From Pestalotiopsis fici W106-1 (lineage: Eukaryota > Ascomycota > Sordariomycetes > Amphisphaeriales > Sporocadaceae), in the NCBI RefSeq assembly GCF_000516985.1, contig NW_006917103.1:930001-994000 (forward strand): a stretch of DNA of 64,000 nucleotides, in the 5' to 3' direction. Below are positions 12,313 to 22,607 of this stretch, piece by piece (position 1 is the first letter of the stretch; each line of letters begins with the position of its first letter). The translations under genes were made by a program, and so were the position numbers. The notes under the pieces are model-generated. The model was not told the DNA's origin. It saw nothing but the letters and a program-made list of their open reading frames with translations, and searched no databases.

Positions 12313-13907
12313 CTATTGCCTTGCCTTGAGATCGACGAATAACGGCGGCTTAACCCAAAGGAACCAAACATCTTGCCTCTCGACCCAGTGATCCCATTCG
12401 TGCTTTTCCTTCTCCGTCATATTTGGGAGGCACAGATCAAATCGCCAGAGCAGTTTGGCTAAAATCAAATGCATCTCAGCGTTGGCCAGATTCATGCCAA
12501 CGCAATTGCGCGGCCCATAACTGAACGGCTGCCACGCTCCCGTCGGGTTGTCATTGTCAAACTCTTCCGGACGCCCCTGGCCTTTGGGATACCAACGCTC
12601 AGGTATGAATTCCAACGGCCTGGCAAAGTTGAGTGGTGACCTGTTCGAGACATATTTGGGCACGAATACGCGTGTGCCTTCGGGAAGAAAAATGCCATTC
12701 ATCGTATCTCCCCCCTTGGGAGCCACGCGAGGCCCAAAGGTGGGCACGGGGTCGTAGATGCGGATCGACTCGTTGAGCACGGCATCCATGTATGGGAGGA
12801 ATTTGGGCTCGGTTGAAGCAACCGTAATGTCTTCTTCCTTGGAAAAGGCAGTGCGTACCTCGGCGGCCACTTTGTCAAGTACCTGAGGGTTCTGCAGAAG
12901 AAAGTACACGGTACCCGAGAGTAGCGTGGCCGTGGTCTCTGATCCGGCAAACACAAGGTCCTGGGCGCTGCTCTCGAGCTCCTCGACCGTGAAGCCCTCT
13001 TGGCCATCGGCCGTATGTCGGAACCCCTTTTCGCTATCGACGACGAGCCCATTCTTGAGCAGGCGGTCAAAGAAATCACCGCGGTCCTTGCCGTAAGCGA
13101 GCCGCTTCTTGACCTTTTCTGAAATGTACTTTGCATTATCCTGCACGCCGCCAAGGACATCCGAAGGTAACAGGATGGCGGCGAGCGCGATAATGTGCCA
13201 CCTCTCAAGGATACCAATCAAGACGGCGGGGCGCAGAAGCTTGAAGCTCAGAGACATCCACTCGTGCTGCTTCTCGTCCTTGAGGGCGCCAAACGCCTCG
13301 CCAAAGGCGAGATCCCCAATCACGTCGGTGGTGGTCCAACTGAACCACTGGACGACGTCCACGGGGCCCGACTGGGCGTGCTTGGCCAGCGCGGCGAGCA
13401 GCTGGTCGGCGTACTCGAGGATCCGAGGCGACTGGTCGCGGAGGCCCTGGCTCGAAAAGACGTGGGCGAGACTGCGCCGGATGCGCCGGTGGTCCTCCCT
13501 GGGCGCGCCAATGATGCCCGGGCTGCCGTTGGGGTAGCTAAAGGAGTCGCCCTTGAACCACTCGGCGTGGCCCGGCCGGAACCCATAGGCATCCCTCCAC
13601 GTGTAGCCCTCGAGATACGACAGCTCGTTGGGCCGTGTGCGCACGATGGGGCCGTATTGGTCGTGGAGCTTGGTCAGGACGCGCACGGCTGAGCCCCTGG
13701 CGCAGGCAATGTCGTAGGGAAGACTGGAGGCTGCGTTGAGGAGCGGCCCTGGGAATTGTTTCAGGGGCGAAAAGAAGAGGTTGTATATGATCTTGTAGAT
13801 TATAGCCCCGACCCCCTATTTCCGGTTAGCAGTTACTCTGACAAGTCAAGGTCCTGACTGACCAATATCAAACCTGTTTCAAAAAGCAATAAATATGATA
13901 GCGCCAT
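12313..13907 (-). CDS. Cytochrome P450 monooxygenase, ER-anchored
   Basis: Two exons, 13907-13863 and 13815-12313, give 515 residues. The first exon codes for only 15 residues; splicing (GTCAGT donor, GCTAAC branch, AATAG acceptor) completes the membrane anchor, which begins MALSYLLLFETGLIL and runs to the proline-rich hinge LKQFPGPLL. The I-helix oxygen-binding motif is AGSETTA, the K-helix ExxR is ESIR, and the haem signature is FSYGPRNCVG with Cys about 453. The sequence resembles the broad fungal group that includes CYP65/isotrichodermin C-15 hydroxylase-like enzymes; the substrate cannot be named. It stands alone, 7 kb from the FAD monooxygenase. All catalytic motifs are intact, so it should be active. 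Confidence 0.9.
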
Positions 13908-15469
13908 GTCTTTTCCCGAATATTTGCTTGTCGAAAAGAAGATAATGTGAAGGACAGCAAGGAAACTAGACAATGTGGGCTTGGTCTTTCTATACTCGAG
14001 TTTTGCGCGCTGTGTACTTGTTCGCTGTGGGTTACACGAAGCTCGCAGTCTCCCGTTTTGTGTTGCGTCAAGCATGCATGGCATTCGTTATCACGCATAT
14101 GCCGTCTCGGGTGCACCCCTCTATCGACGAAACATTGGAAGAGAGTGACATGCAGTCAACAGATCAACATACAGATTGGCCGTCGACCCCTCGATCTCAA
14201 TCCACATGCCCCTGTTGATAGCCTGGGAGCCTTGAATCCTGGTAAATGGTTATCAAATCATCTGGAAAGTGTATGCGAGGTTCGCCCACCGTATTGGACG
14301 TCCCCAAGAGACAATCGTATGCACACCAAGGAGCGGGGTCGATACTACCTACCTTTGGCCTCTCTGCAAAACCCAGCTATGGGTCTTGCGAAATGTTGAA
14401 ATTGTTTCAAGACAAGATTATAATGCACGTGGAACCACGAGTCTTGCATCTGGTGCGACGCTGGCACCCAATGGAATCGATTGATGCTGGTGAGTAATGT
14501 ATGCTCACTTGGCGGCGAGAGCTGCCCGCCACTCATGAATCAGCATGATCTCACATTATCTGGTCTCTGCGTCAATCACCATGCATCCGTGTTGCCCAGC
14601 TAGTAGGTGTGTAAACAATAGTAAGAAAGTTAATATTTCTCCCCCACCCCTAATCAGCGACAAGATCTGAGATGCAATCCCTCATCTGCACAATAAGGTT
14701 ACCTAGCTCTCCCATGTTGCGTAACTCCGCCTGTTCGATTAGCCATTTATTTCCTTGGAGGATAGAGAAGTAGAATCAAAGGGACAGCTTTCAGAAATGC
14801 AAATGCCTGTCAAAGGGATTTGGGAATACTAAATCAACCTCTAAGCAATTGTATACCTGAACCACAGCGCTTTAATATAATTTTACTTAGGTGTGAAGAT
14901 ATCGCAGAATCGGACTGCCCAAAACAGCAGGATACACGCGGCATTTGATCAGGTCTTCTCACAGTATACTAAAGAAAGGAATATCTAGACTAGTCCAGTG
15001 TCGGGAAGGATAAAGCTACAGATCTATGCGACGACGATATATGAGTGAAGAGGAAAAATGATTGCATATTCTCACACGAATGGATGTGAAAATATACGTT
15101 GCAAAAAGCTTCTTGTGACTCTCAAGAAGGGAAGCAAGAGGAAAAAAGTAAGAAAAATAAAAACACAAAGTCGGCTCGTCAAATCTAGATATCTGAATAT
15201 ATTGGTGTTGACCACTAGCAAGTGCTTTCACTTCATCAGTTCCAGCCCCTTATCATGCGATCAAATATCTGTTTTCAATTCCCATAGCAGCAGAAACTGA
15301 CGTCTTTTAATCTCAGATAACGATATGATGCAAGTCACAATTACAATAGTGACAATACTGGACCATGTTTCAACTGAATGTACTCCCTTAGAGCTTCGCA
15401 TCGCGTGAGGATTCGACTTCGAAAACTAGAATAGTATTAGCCCTAGATGACCAGAATGCTGATCAACAA

Positions 15470-15841
15470 TCACATACTGGTCGAGCCCGACATATTCTCG
15501 GCAAGAGATGGTACAATAACGATTCCTTTTAAACTGCGGGACATTCCGAATCGTTCAAAGCCCCATTGTATGCTGGAAAGAAATTTTGCTTTGAATCGAT
15601 GCCATGGCTTTCTGAGTTTGTCGTGGTCGCGTTGATGATCGCGGTCGCGTCTGGCATCATCATCCCACCTCGGGTCGTGGTCTTGAGTGCTTACGCGCTT
15701 GCGCTTTGGTAACCGCCGTTTTGGTAACCGCCGTTTTGGTAACCGCCGTTTTGGTGATCGCATAGGTGATTCTCCCGCCGATTCCCTCGCGATGACAACC
15801 TCTCGAGCAGGATATCGCGGACGGAAACTTGGGGATGCCAT
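15470..15841 (-). pseudogene. Possible relic of an Arg/Asp-rich small-protein gene
   Basis: A 123-codon open frame, of which residues 66-86 include DPRW, DDARRDRDHQRDHD. This matches the start of the 85-residue frame at 17189-17446 at both DNA and protein level. Upstream, the tandem 15-nt repeat reads as PKRRL units in this frame and as QNGGY units in another; a GTAAGC donor-like site follows the repeat at about 15691. The true exon structure is therefore unclear and the locus may be a truncated duplicate. No known domain is recognised. Confidence 0.3.
15704..15763. repeat. 15-nt tandem repeat, three full copies plus one diverged
   Basis: The unit is TTTTGGTAACCGCCG. Copies start at 15704 (first base C), 15719 and 15734; a decayed fourth starts at 15749. 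Because 15 is a multiple of three, any frame through it encodes a pentapeptide repeat. Confidence 0.9.
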
Positions 15842-16364
15842 TTTGGATAAACAAGAAATATTGAAGGAAGCATTTGCAAGGTTTGAGAGATATCAAGCAA
15901 GGAAAATAAATGCAGAAATGAGAAAGCCCTCGCCCCCTCACTGGAGGAACTTCATCACGACGAATCAGGCCACAAGCCATGGTTACACAGGAAAATGTGC
16001 TCAACTATGCAGCGTTAGGCCACTGTTGACTTTTGAGCTTTGCTTAATTTACCTATCTGCGACGATTTGATTGGATGCTGCTCAGTGATCTACGAGGATA
16101 TGCGGCGGGCTTCAGGTTACTTCATCACCTCAATGAGGAGTGCATCTTGACTTGGCGCAAGAGAGGATAGATCCTATCTTTGCGCCTACATCTTCAAATA
16201 GAGCCTAGCACTGTATCCATAAAAATCAAGACTCGACAGCCTCTACCGCATTGAATGACAAATTATGGCCAGGTGGGTGTTCTACTAATCTAGTCTGATC
16301 GTGCATGGATTTTCGTTTTCTTTCCTTCTTCTCCCAATGAGTACGAAAAGGAAGAACAGCGGGG

Positions 16365-16386
16365 AAAAAAAAAAAAAAAAAAAAAA
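16365..16386. repeat. Poly-A run of 22
   Basis: Uninterrupted run of 22 adenines in intergenic sequence. No adjacent retrotransposon reading frame or target-site duplication was seen. Confidence 0.95.
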
Positions 16387-17188
16387 GCAAGGCGCAACAA
16401 CGGAAAAGAAATAATAAAAGAAGCGACACAAAACACAGCCTTTCGCGCTGGTTTACTCAATGTATTTACGATATTCTATGTCATTATCAGGTCATGAACT
16501 ATGACCATGCGGGTACCCACTGCTTTGGTCTAACTAACATGCGTAGAAGAAAAAAAAGTTACGCAATTCTTCACAAACACAAACTTCAAGTTGGACAGAT
16601 GAAACGTTGAAACATGACTCGCTTGATGCGCTGAGGTTGAAGTAGTAAAAGAGACCCAATCCTTCCATACTGCAAGCGAGAGTACATTGATAATTATCAC
16701 GCTAGAATGAACACCGAAGCATGATCCAAAAGACGCCGATACGCCAGGTAGGCCAGCTGAGTGGAAAAAACAAATGCATCAAATCATAATCGTGACTCTA
16801 AAAACAATCGGGTCCCGGTCTTGTGCCGCATAGGGCTGATATTCGTTGATCACCTTTGCGGCGTGTTAGTCTTAGCGCGTGACTAGGAACTTCTTAATGC
16901 AACCTACTCACAATAAGAATTATTTGGGTGCGTCAATATACAGTCAGAGGTAGGATCACTCGAGTAATGGTGCCACCCTTGGCTGGTTGTATACATCGTC
17001 ATAATAATGTTGTCTGTCGTTGCTTGGCCGTTCGTAGTATTATAATTGGCTGGTTCCAAGCCCTTAGGCCGTATCGTTAAACTGGTTTTGGTGACTATAT
17101 TCTCCACCATATGTTCTGTAGGTTGGGGCGTTCGAGTCTGCACATGATTGACCCGCCGACCGCTGGTATGATGCACAATAGTGTCGTG

Positions 17189-17446
17189 CTATCGAGCTAT
17201 CAGAGGTGGCGCTTTGATCTTGGAGCCGTTGCGTGTTCGATTCCTCGTCTTTGAGCTCTTGTCGCGCCTCTCGGTATGGTCCCTTGGTGGTGATTCTCGC
17301 CCATTATCACCTCGATTGTCGCCGCGATGATCTGGGTACGGCGGGGGGTGCGGTCGCATCCTATCGTGGTCGCGCTGATGATCTCGGTCGCGCCTGGCAT
17401 CGTCATACCATCGCGGATCTCTATCCTGATCTTCAAAACTTGACAT
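17189..17446 (-). CDS. Hypothetical small charged protein (Arg/Asp/His-rich)
   Basis: An 85-codon frame starting MSSFEDQDRDPRW and continuing DDARRDRDHQRDHD, then a PHPPPYPDHR stretch and repeated GDN/RD/RR dipeptides. It is strongly charged, probably disordered, and similar in composition to RNA-binding linker regions. Its first third is related to a segment at 15621-15676. No domain is recognised. The upstream neighbour on this strand is 1.5 kb or more away and the membrane-protein gene diverges at 17919. It may be a single exon of a longer gene or a non-functional copy. Confidence 0.35.
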   Translation of the reverse strand: MSSFEDQDRDPRWYDDARRDRDHQRDHDRMRPHPPPYPDHRGDNRGDNGRESPPRDHTERRDKSSKTRNRTRNGSKIKAPPLIAR

Positions 17447-17918
17447 AATTATAATAATGGATAGTATTTACATGGCGCTTGTGCCTCTGTTGCACAAAGG
17501 AATATGCGACAAGGCGGACAAATTCCGGGATATGTTTGGTTGCGCGACAAGGAATGTTGCAGGAAACTTTAAAAAGTTGCGCCTGAATCTTGGGCCGCGT
17601 AAGGTACAAGTAGATTTCGGTTTCCGTGAAAGGCAGAGTAACGACCTGCTGAAAGTGCACAATTCAACCCCGCTTGAGGCCCTTTGGTGACGAACCGGGG
17701 CTGCTGAGCCACAGAATTGCGCCCGGCTTGGGTACAAAACTCAGAGCCTGAGACTGGATGACCCTCGCTTAAATGCGTGGTATCATTCCATTGGACAAGT
17801 AGCTAGCCTCACTTCTGAGAGCCAGCTCTCAAGAGTTCGGGCTAATACCAGTTACCCAAACCTTTGTTTTATAGTAAAAACAACAAGAACAACAACATCC
17901 CGATAGTCATTTGCGATA
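17447..17918. other. Divergent promoter-size interval
   Basis: Intergenic sequence upstream of the cysteine-rich membrane-protein gene. No gene or repeat is seen. Confidence 0.4.
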
Positions 17919-19912
17919 ATGGCCTCTGATCCTGCCGTGAAGACGGGATTTTGGACCAACTACGAGCCAGACGGCAAGTATAGTCATAGGATACTCCAGG
18001 TGCACTCTGCTTACTCCAAGAACCACAATTAGGTGAATCTTATCTGTGGACCGTTTCCGAGATATGGGGAACCATTTTCAAAGTGCTCTTGGGTGTGGCC
18101 TTTGGAATAGCCTGGCCGTGGGCCAAAGTCATCCTCCAACGCACTTGGTTATGGTTCACTTTGTCGTGGCCATGGTTGAAACGAAAATGGAAGGATCTTT
18201 GGTACGGCTCTGGCTCACACGATGAAGAAGAACCATTACTTGAGCGCCCTCCGGAGCAGCAAGATCAAAGCCCAAAGCGGCGGGGTCTCATGCGGTGGAT
18301 ACCGGTGGAGAAAGCTGATCTCGTGCTGGCTGTCATTACTGCCCTGGTGGCCTTTCTCTACGCTGTCGCTGGAGGCGCCGTGGGTGAAATTCCCGCGGAC
18401 ACATTAGGAAGGACGTACACACCCAAGTCGGCGTGTGGACCGTGGGATCTCAAACGCGATGTAGACCGACGGGTAAAGGACTTTGACAAACTGGTCCTGG
18501 CCCAGAAGGAAGCGAGAGCAGCAGCATACGGTCGCGATTGCTATGGTTCACATTCCGTCTATACGCCGGGCCGTTGTGACTTTTTCGAAAGTCCCCAGAT
18601 CGAGTATACCGTGGAAAAGGTCGACTGCCCATTCAAATGTTTGGAAGATCGATGCATATGCGCCACCGGTTCATATGAAACTGCCCTTCGGCTCTCAACA
18701 GGGTCATTCTCGGCCGATAAACTCGGACTAAACGGGCGAGATCTGCCTTTTATCAGACGAACGTCGACATTTGTGCCGCTGGACATCAACAATGGATTCG
18801 TTGTGGAGACAGGCAAACTGGAGTACAGATATGACCTTGGTCCAGTTTACACCTCTGAGGGCTACAGAAACTACACCTTTGACACATGGGGAATCCCCTT
18901 CAACTGGGACATTGCAGCATATTCAGTCAGGTACTAGTCTTCTCATTCACCTCTTGGTACCAAGGCAGAGTCTGACATGAATGTGGCTTGTAGTGTATAC
19001 GAATCAACACCATTCCCGGAATACGATGCATGGCAGCCAATAAAAGAGCTTGCACGCCCAGAGAACACATACATGACAGCAATCTTCATCTCGCCATGTC
19101 GGATAGCATATAATGGACGCTGCGAAGACCCTATATTCCTCGCGACTGATGACCTTGGCGATATTGGCCTACCAAACAAGTTTTACCGAGAGGACACGCG
19201 GGCCAGAGTTCTCATCGCAATTGACGAAATGGAAGTGTGTCGCCAAAAGGACACGGACTGCTACCCACCCTCGGAGAGCAATCCTGAGTTTGGCATCGAG
19301 TATGAGTTTGTCCGCACTGCACTCCGACGATCCTCGACGTTCCAGTCCATCGAGAACCGCCTGGGTGAGGCTCTCGTCGCATCCGAGAGCATCAGCGACT
19401 TTGAGTCACCTCAGCTGGACAAGGAACAGTGGATAATTGAAAGCCAGGCCTTGTTCAACACCTCGCTAGCCCGCCTGCAATTCAACATGCTGGACATGGC
19501 CACCGGTAATCACCCCACGGGCGCCGCGGCGGGTGGGTTTGAGTCGGCATATGAGAACAGCACGCCGGCCTGGGCCAAGCGCCAGATGGGACGCATGTGC
19601 GACAATTACAAATTCCACATGTCGGGCCCGTACACCAACATTAGTATACCATATGCCGTGGCATTACTTCTTGTACCAATTGTACTGTTTGTACTGAGCA
19701 GAAACACCAAAGCACCATTGGATGACAATGATCCACCGCGAATCTACGGAAATTACATGGTCTTTGACAGAATCATATGGTGGATCTGTCGGGGTGCAAA
19801 GTGGGCAAGGTCCATATTCAGCAAAGGGCCAAGTGAATCCCAAGAGTCTAGATCCCAAGAATCTCAGTCACAAGAGGCCGAACCACACGATCAATCATCG
19901 TCACAGGCTTGA
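17919..19912 (+). CDS. Multipass membrane protein with Cys-rich ectodomain, unknown function
   Basis: Model: exons 17919-17982, 18033-18930, 18994-19912 (626 residues). The last junction (GTACTA donor, TTGTAG acceptor) is secure. The first uses a weaker GTCATA donor and is chosen because it keeps frame. Hydrophobic segments lie around residues 40-70 (Trp-rich, VLLGVAFGIAWPWAKVI), 110-130 (ADLVLAVITALVAFLYAVAG) and near the C-terminus (IPYAVALLLVPIVLFVL). Between the last two is a long probably luminal or extracellular region with paired cysteines (DCPFKCLEDRCIC) and NxT/S sites. The C-terminus is a Ser/Gln/Glu-rich cytosolic tail. I recognise it only as a type of fungal hypothetical protein; no enzyme motif is visible. 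Confidence 0.72.
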
Positions 19913-20830
19913 ATCTGGTGCATTGTTAATATAGCTTGAGACACGCTATGCTTTGGTTGATTGACAATTTCAACGCTGTTATATCACCACACTGCCTGGG
20001 AGACTTTTCCTGACTGGCCTAAAGATAGCAAAGAACCAGAAAGTCTACAGTGGCATGATGAGGCATCAAGATACGGCGTTTGGTCCTTGAAGTATGGGCC
20101 TCATGGGCAGAGGCCGAGGAAACATTCGGGCATGGGTTTGGGGTACTGCCGGTTGGGTTCGATATCATAACAAATATTGAGAGGTATCCGGACCTCGAGG
20201 ACACCAAATGTGGTGCCATTGACCATCGTTGTCTGGAGGCACGTCATTTCAGGCACACCAAGACTCAAATCATAAAATGTAGAAGAATTTGAGGGAATCA
20301 GCGACGTACGTTATTTGTGATGTACGAGGAACACCTTTGGAAGCATATTCCTTACCATCATCTGCGTATCACAACGGAAAAAAACGGAGTATTCGACGTC
20401 TAGAATCATACAAGGGGATTGGCTAGGCCATATTCCTTAGTCAAGTATTGGCACGGTCTTGGCCCAAACCTACGGAATACGGCATCTCTCATAAAGTCCG
20501 TCGCCGTGTTGGTCTGCGCCAAGCAATCAACATGCGATTAGTTCATAGAAATGTTTTTCGGATTCGCTTATGACTTGATGGGGCGGTAACCTATTCTCCT
20601 ATAGGCCAGAGAATGCGAATCATTCGGGATATTGGCTTCCACGACAGCACGAATGGCAGATTCCTTCTTCCAACCACGGGGAATAGAACTTGCCGATACT
20701 TTCAATTTAAAGTCGCAAACACCTTCTATAGTCTAAATAATATGTAATTAGAGTCCAATGAATTGCTGTCGAAAGTTTATTTGAGTCTACCTCTTCTTCA
20801 TCAGAACACGTTAAACGCAAGCGTATCAAC
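19913..20830. other. Intergenic, 0.9 kb
   Basis: Untranslated sequence and promoter upstream of the FAD monooxygenase. No recognisable feature. Confidence 0.5.
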
Positions 20831-22112
20831 ATGAGTATCTTCAGAGACGGCGTAGCTATCATTGGTGCCGGCATTGCTGTGAATATGCATCCCAACCTCA
20901 TATTTCCCATTCATGACCCGATTCTAACGCTTGAAGTAGGGTCCTGCTCTGGCCTTGGCGCTCCACGAGAAAAACATCCCCTGTCGATTGTATGAGAAGA
21001 GAAGTGCTGCGGATGCAGATGTACTTAGCAGTGGAGTGGTCATTTCCCCAAACGGATGTAAAGTACTCGACGAGTTACATATCCTCGAGCGAATAAGCTC
21101 CCGTTCTTACCGCGCCGAGACGACTGTTATCAAAAATGATGAGAACGAGACGGTCAGAAAGGTCGAGGTGGCTCCCGAGAGATTGTACGGATACAAGTAC
21201 CATCGACTTTATCGACTCATTCTGCTCCAAGAGATGAAGACCATGATGGAGCAGAAGAATATTCCAGTCATTTACGGCGCAAAGTTCGAATCCATTGTCA
21301 GCGACACGGAAGAAGGTGTGGAATTCATTGTCAATGGTAGAGTTGAAAGGGCCGCCATCCTCATTGGCGCAGACGGGATCCATTCGAGCGTGAGAGAGCA
21401 CGTCACCGACCAGATTCCCCAGTACACTGGGCTGGTATGCGTCTACGGACACATTCCTACGTCAAGCGTTGAATGGCCAGATGATGATTTCAAGACTGGG
21501 TGCACCATTCAAGGGAAAGGGGACGCAATCTTCATGGTACCAGAGACTGCGGATGGATCCGATCTCATGGTTGGCATCCAGCTCAAGCATGAGCTTCGGG
21601 ACCGTGCGCAGTGGGATTCAATTGCTTCCGACAACACACAACTGACTGCTCTCATCCGCCAAAGTCATGGCTTGTGGAACGGCGTCGGCAAGACCTTGAT
21701 TGACCAGCTTTGCAAACAAGACAAGCTCCTTTGCTGGCCTTACTTCTTGATGCCCAAGCTACCAAGCTGGTCGTCCGCCACTGGGCGCGTCACCATCATT
21801 GCCGACGCTGCTCATGCAATGCCGGCCTCGTCTGGCCAAGGAGTGAACCAGGCCTTGGAGGATGTATACTCTTTGGCAAGGGTTCTCGCTCGAGCTGATG
21901 GCTCTTCCAAAGACTTGCCTCGAGACTTGGGGATTTGGCACGCGTGGAGACAACAAAAGCTTGACGCTGTCATTCAGATGATGAACATGACAAACCAATT
22001 GAGGACGGCCCAAGGAGATAAAGCCTGCCCTGCAACTACTCCCCAAGCCTTGGTGCAGTGGATCAACGGGCTGCATCTTGAGGAACTTGATGCTTTGCTC
22101 AATGCCCCTTGA
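20831..22112 (+). CDS. FAD-dependent aromatic-type monooxygenase
   Basis: Exons 20831-20878 and 20940-22112 give 406 residues. The intron falls inside the Rossmann dinucleotide motif; splicing yields GAGIAGPALALAL. The second FAD signature (DG motif) is LIGADGIHSSVR at about residues 155-166. The third region, near residue 295, reads IADAAHAMPASSGQGVNQAL, so the usual Gly of the GD motif (GDAAH) is Ala here. Domain order and length match single-component flavin monooxygenases of the salicylate hydroxylase/kynurenine monooxygenase type, which use NAD(P)H and O2 to hydroxylate or epoxidise; many serve in secondary metabolism. The substrate cannot be inferred. It has no obvious operon-like partner but sits between P450 genes. 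The G-to-A change is conservative and may be tolerated. Confidence 0.9.
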
Positions 22113-22607
22113 GTAGAACGCAAGGGATAAAGGTGCCACTTTCATGTTTACAGTAGTTGTACTTGTATATTAGAATGATAACACTCAACTCGGAAATGAG
22201 CCATTAGAAAATAGCTGAAAACAAACAAACACCATAAAGTTTTCACCGGGAAAGACGTTGATTGGGACCACAAGCTGATTATCACATCACTCTAAGATCA
22301 AGTAATGCCACAAGTATAAAGAAAACGAAAAACCCCTTTAAGTATATAACGGTAAAGACAGGACGCGGTAGTAGCTGAAAACAAGCCCTAACCGCAGTAA
22401 GATTCGCAGATTCTCTCTTTCTCTCTCATGTCACAAAAGCCAGTTCCAGTCCCCATCACAGCCGCCCCATTAAGTTATAAACCACCACGGAAGAATTGAA
22501 TTAAAAGAGCCTCAAATCATATCAACACCTTTGCACAGCTTCCCTGTCGTCGTCGTCGTCGTCGTCGCAGAGTCCGTTTCTGTTCCTGTCGACCGCTTGC
22601 TGACTTC
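22113..22607. other. Intergenic, convergent 3' ends
   Basis: AT-rich sequence between the monooxygenase and the proline-rich gene. A (GTC)7 microsatellite lies at 22546-22566, in the likely 3' UTR of the proline-rich gene. Confidence 0.5.
22546..22566. repeat. (GTC)7 microsatellite
   Basis: Seven perfect GTC units just downstream of the stop codon of the proline-rich protein gene. Confidence 0.9.

Larger units (their letters stand above)
13908..17188. other. Sparse 3.3 kb interval with low-complexity sequence
   Basis: No convincing full gene is found. The interval is AT-rich around 14600-15450. It contains a 15-nt tandem repeat (15704-15763), an Arg/Asp-rich segment related to one at 17364-17419, and a 22-nt poly-A run (16365-16386). 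A small open frame on the minus strand (15841-15470) spans the tandem repeat but could as well be a decayed or misframed gene. Confidence 0.4.

Noticed and set aside
13908..15450. AT-rich interval as a RIP-mutated transposon relic
   Set aside because: No terminal repeats or decayed transposase/polymerase motifs could be recognised; composition alone is not enough.
16365..16386. Poly-A run as the tail of a retrotransposed element
   Set aside because: No reverse-transcriptase frame or flanking target-site duplication was seen nearby.
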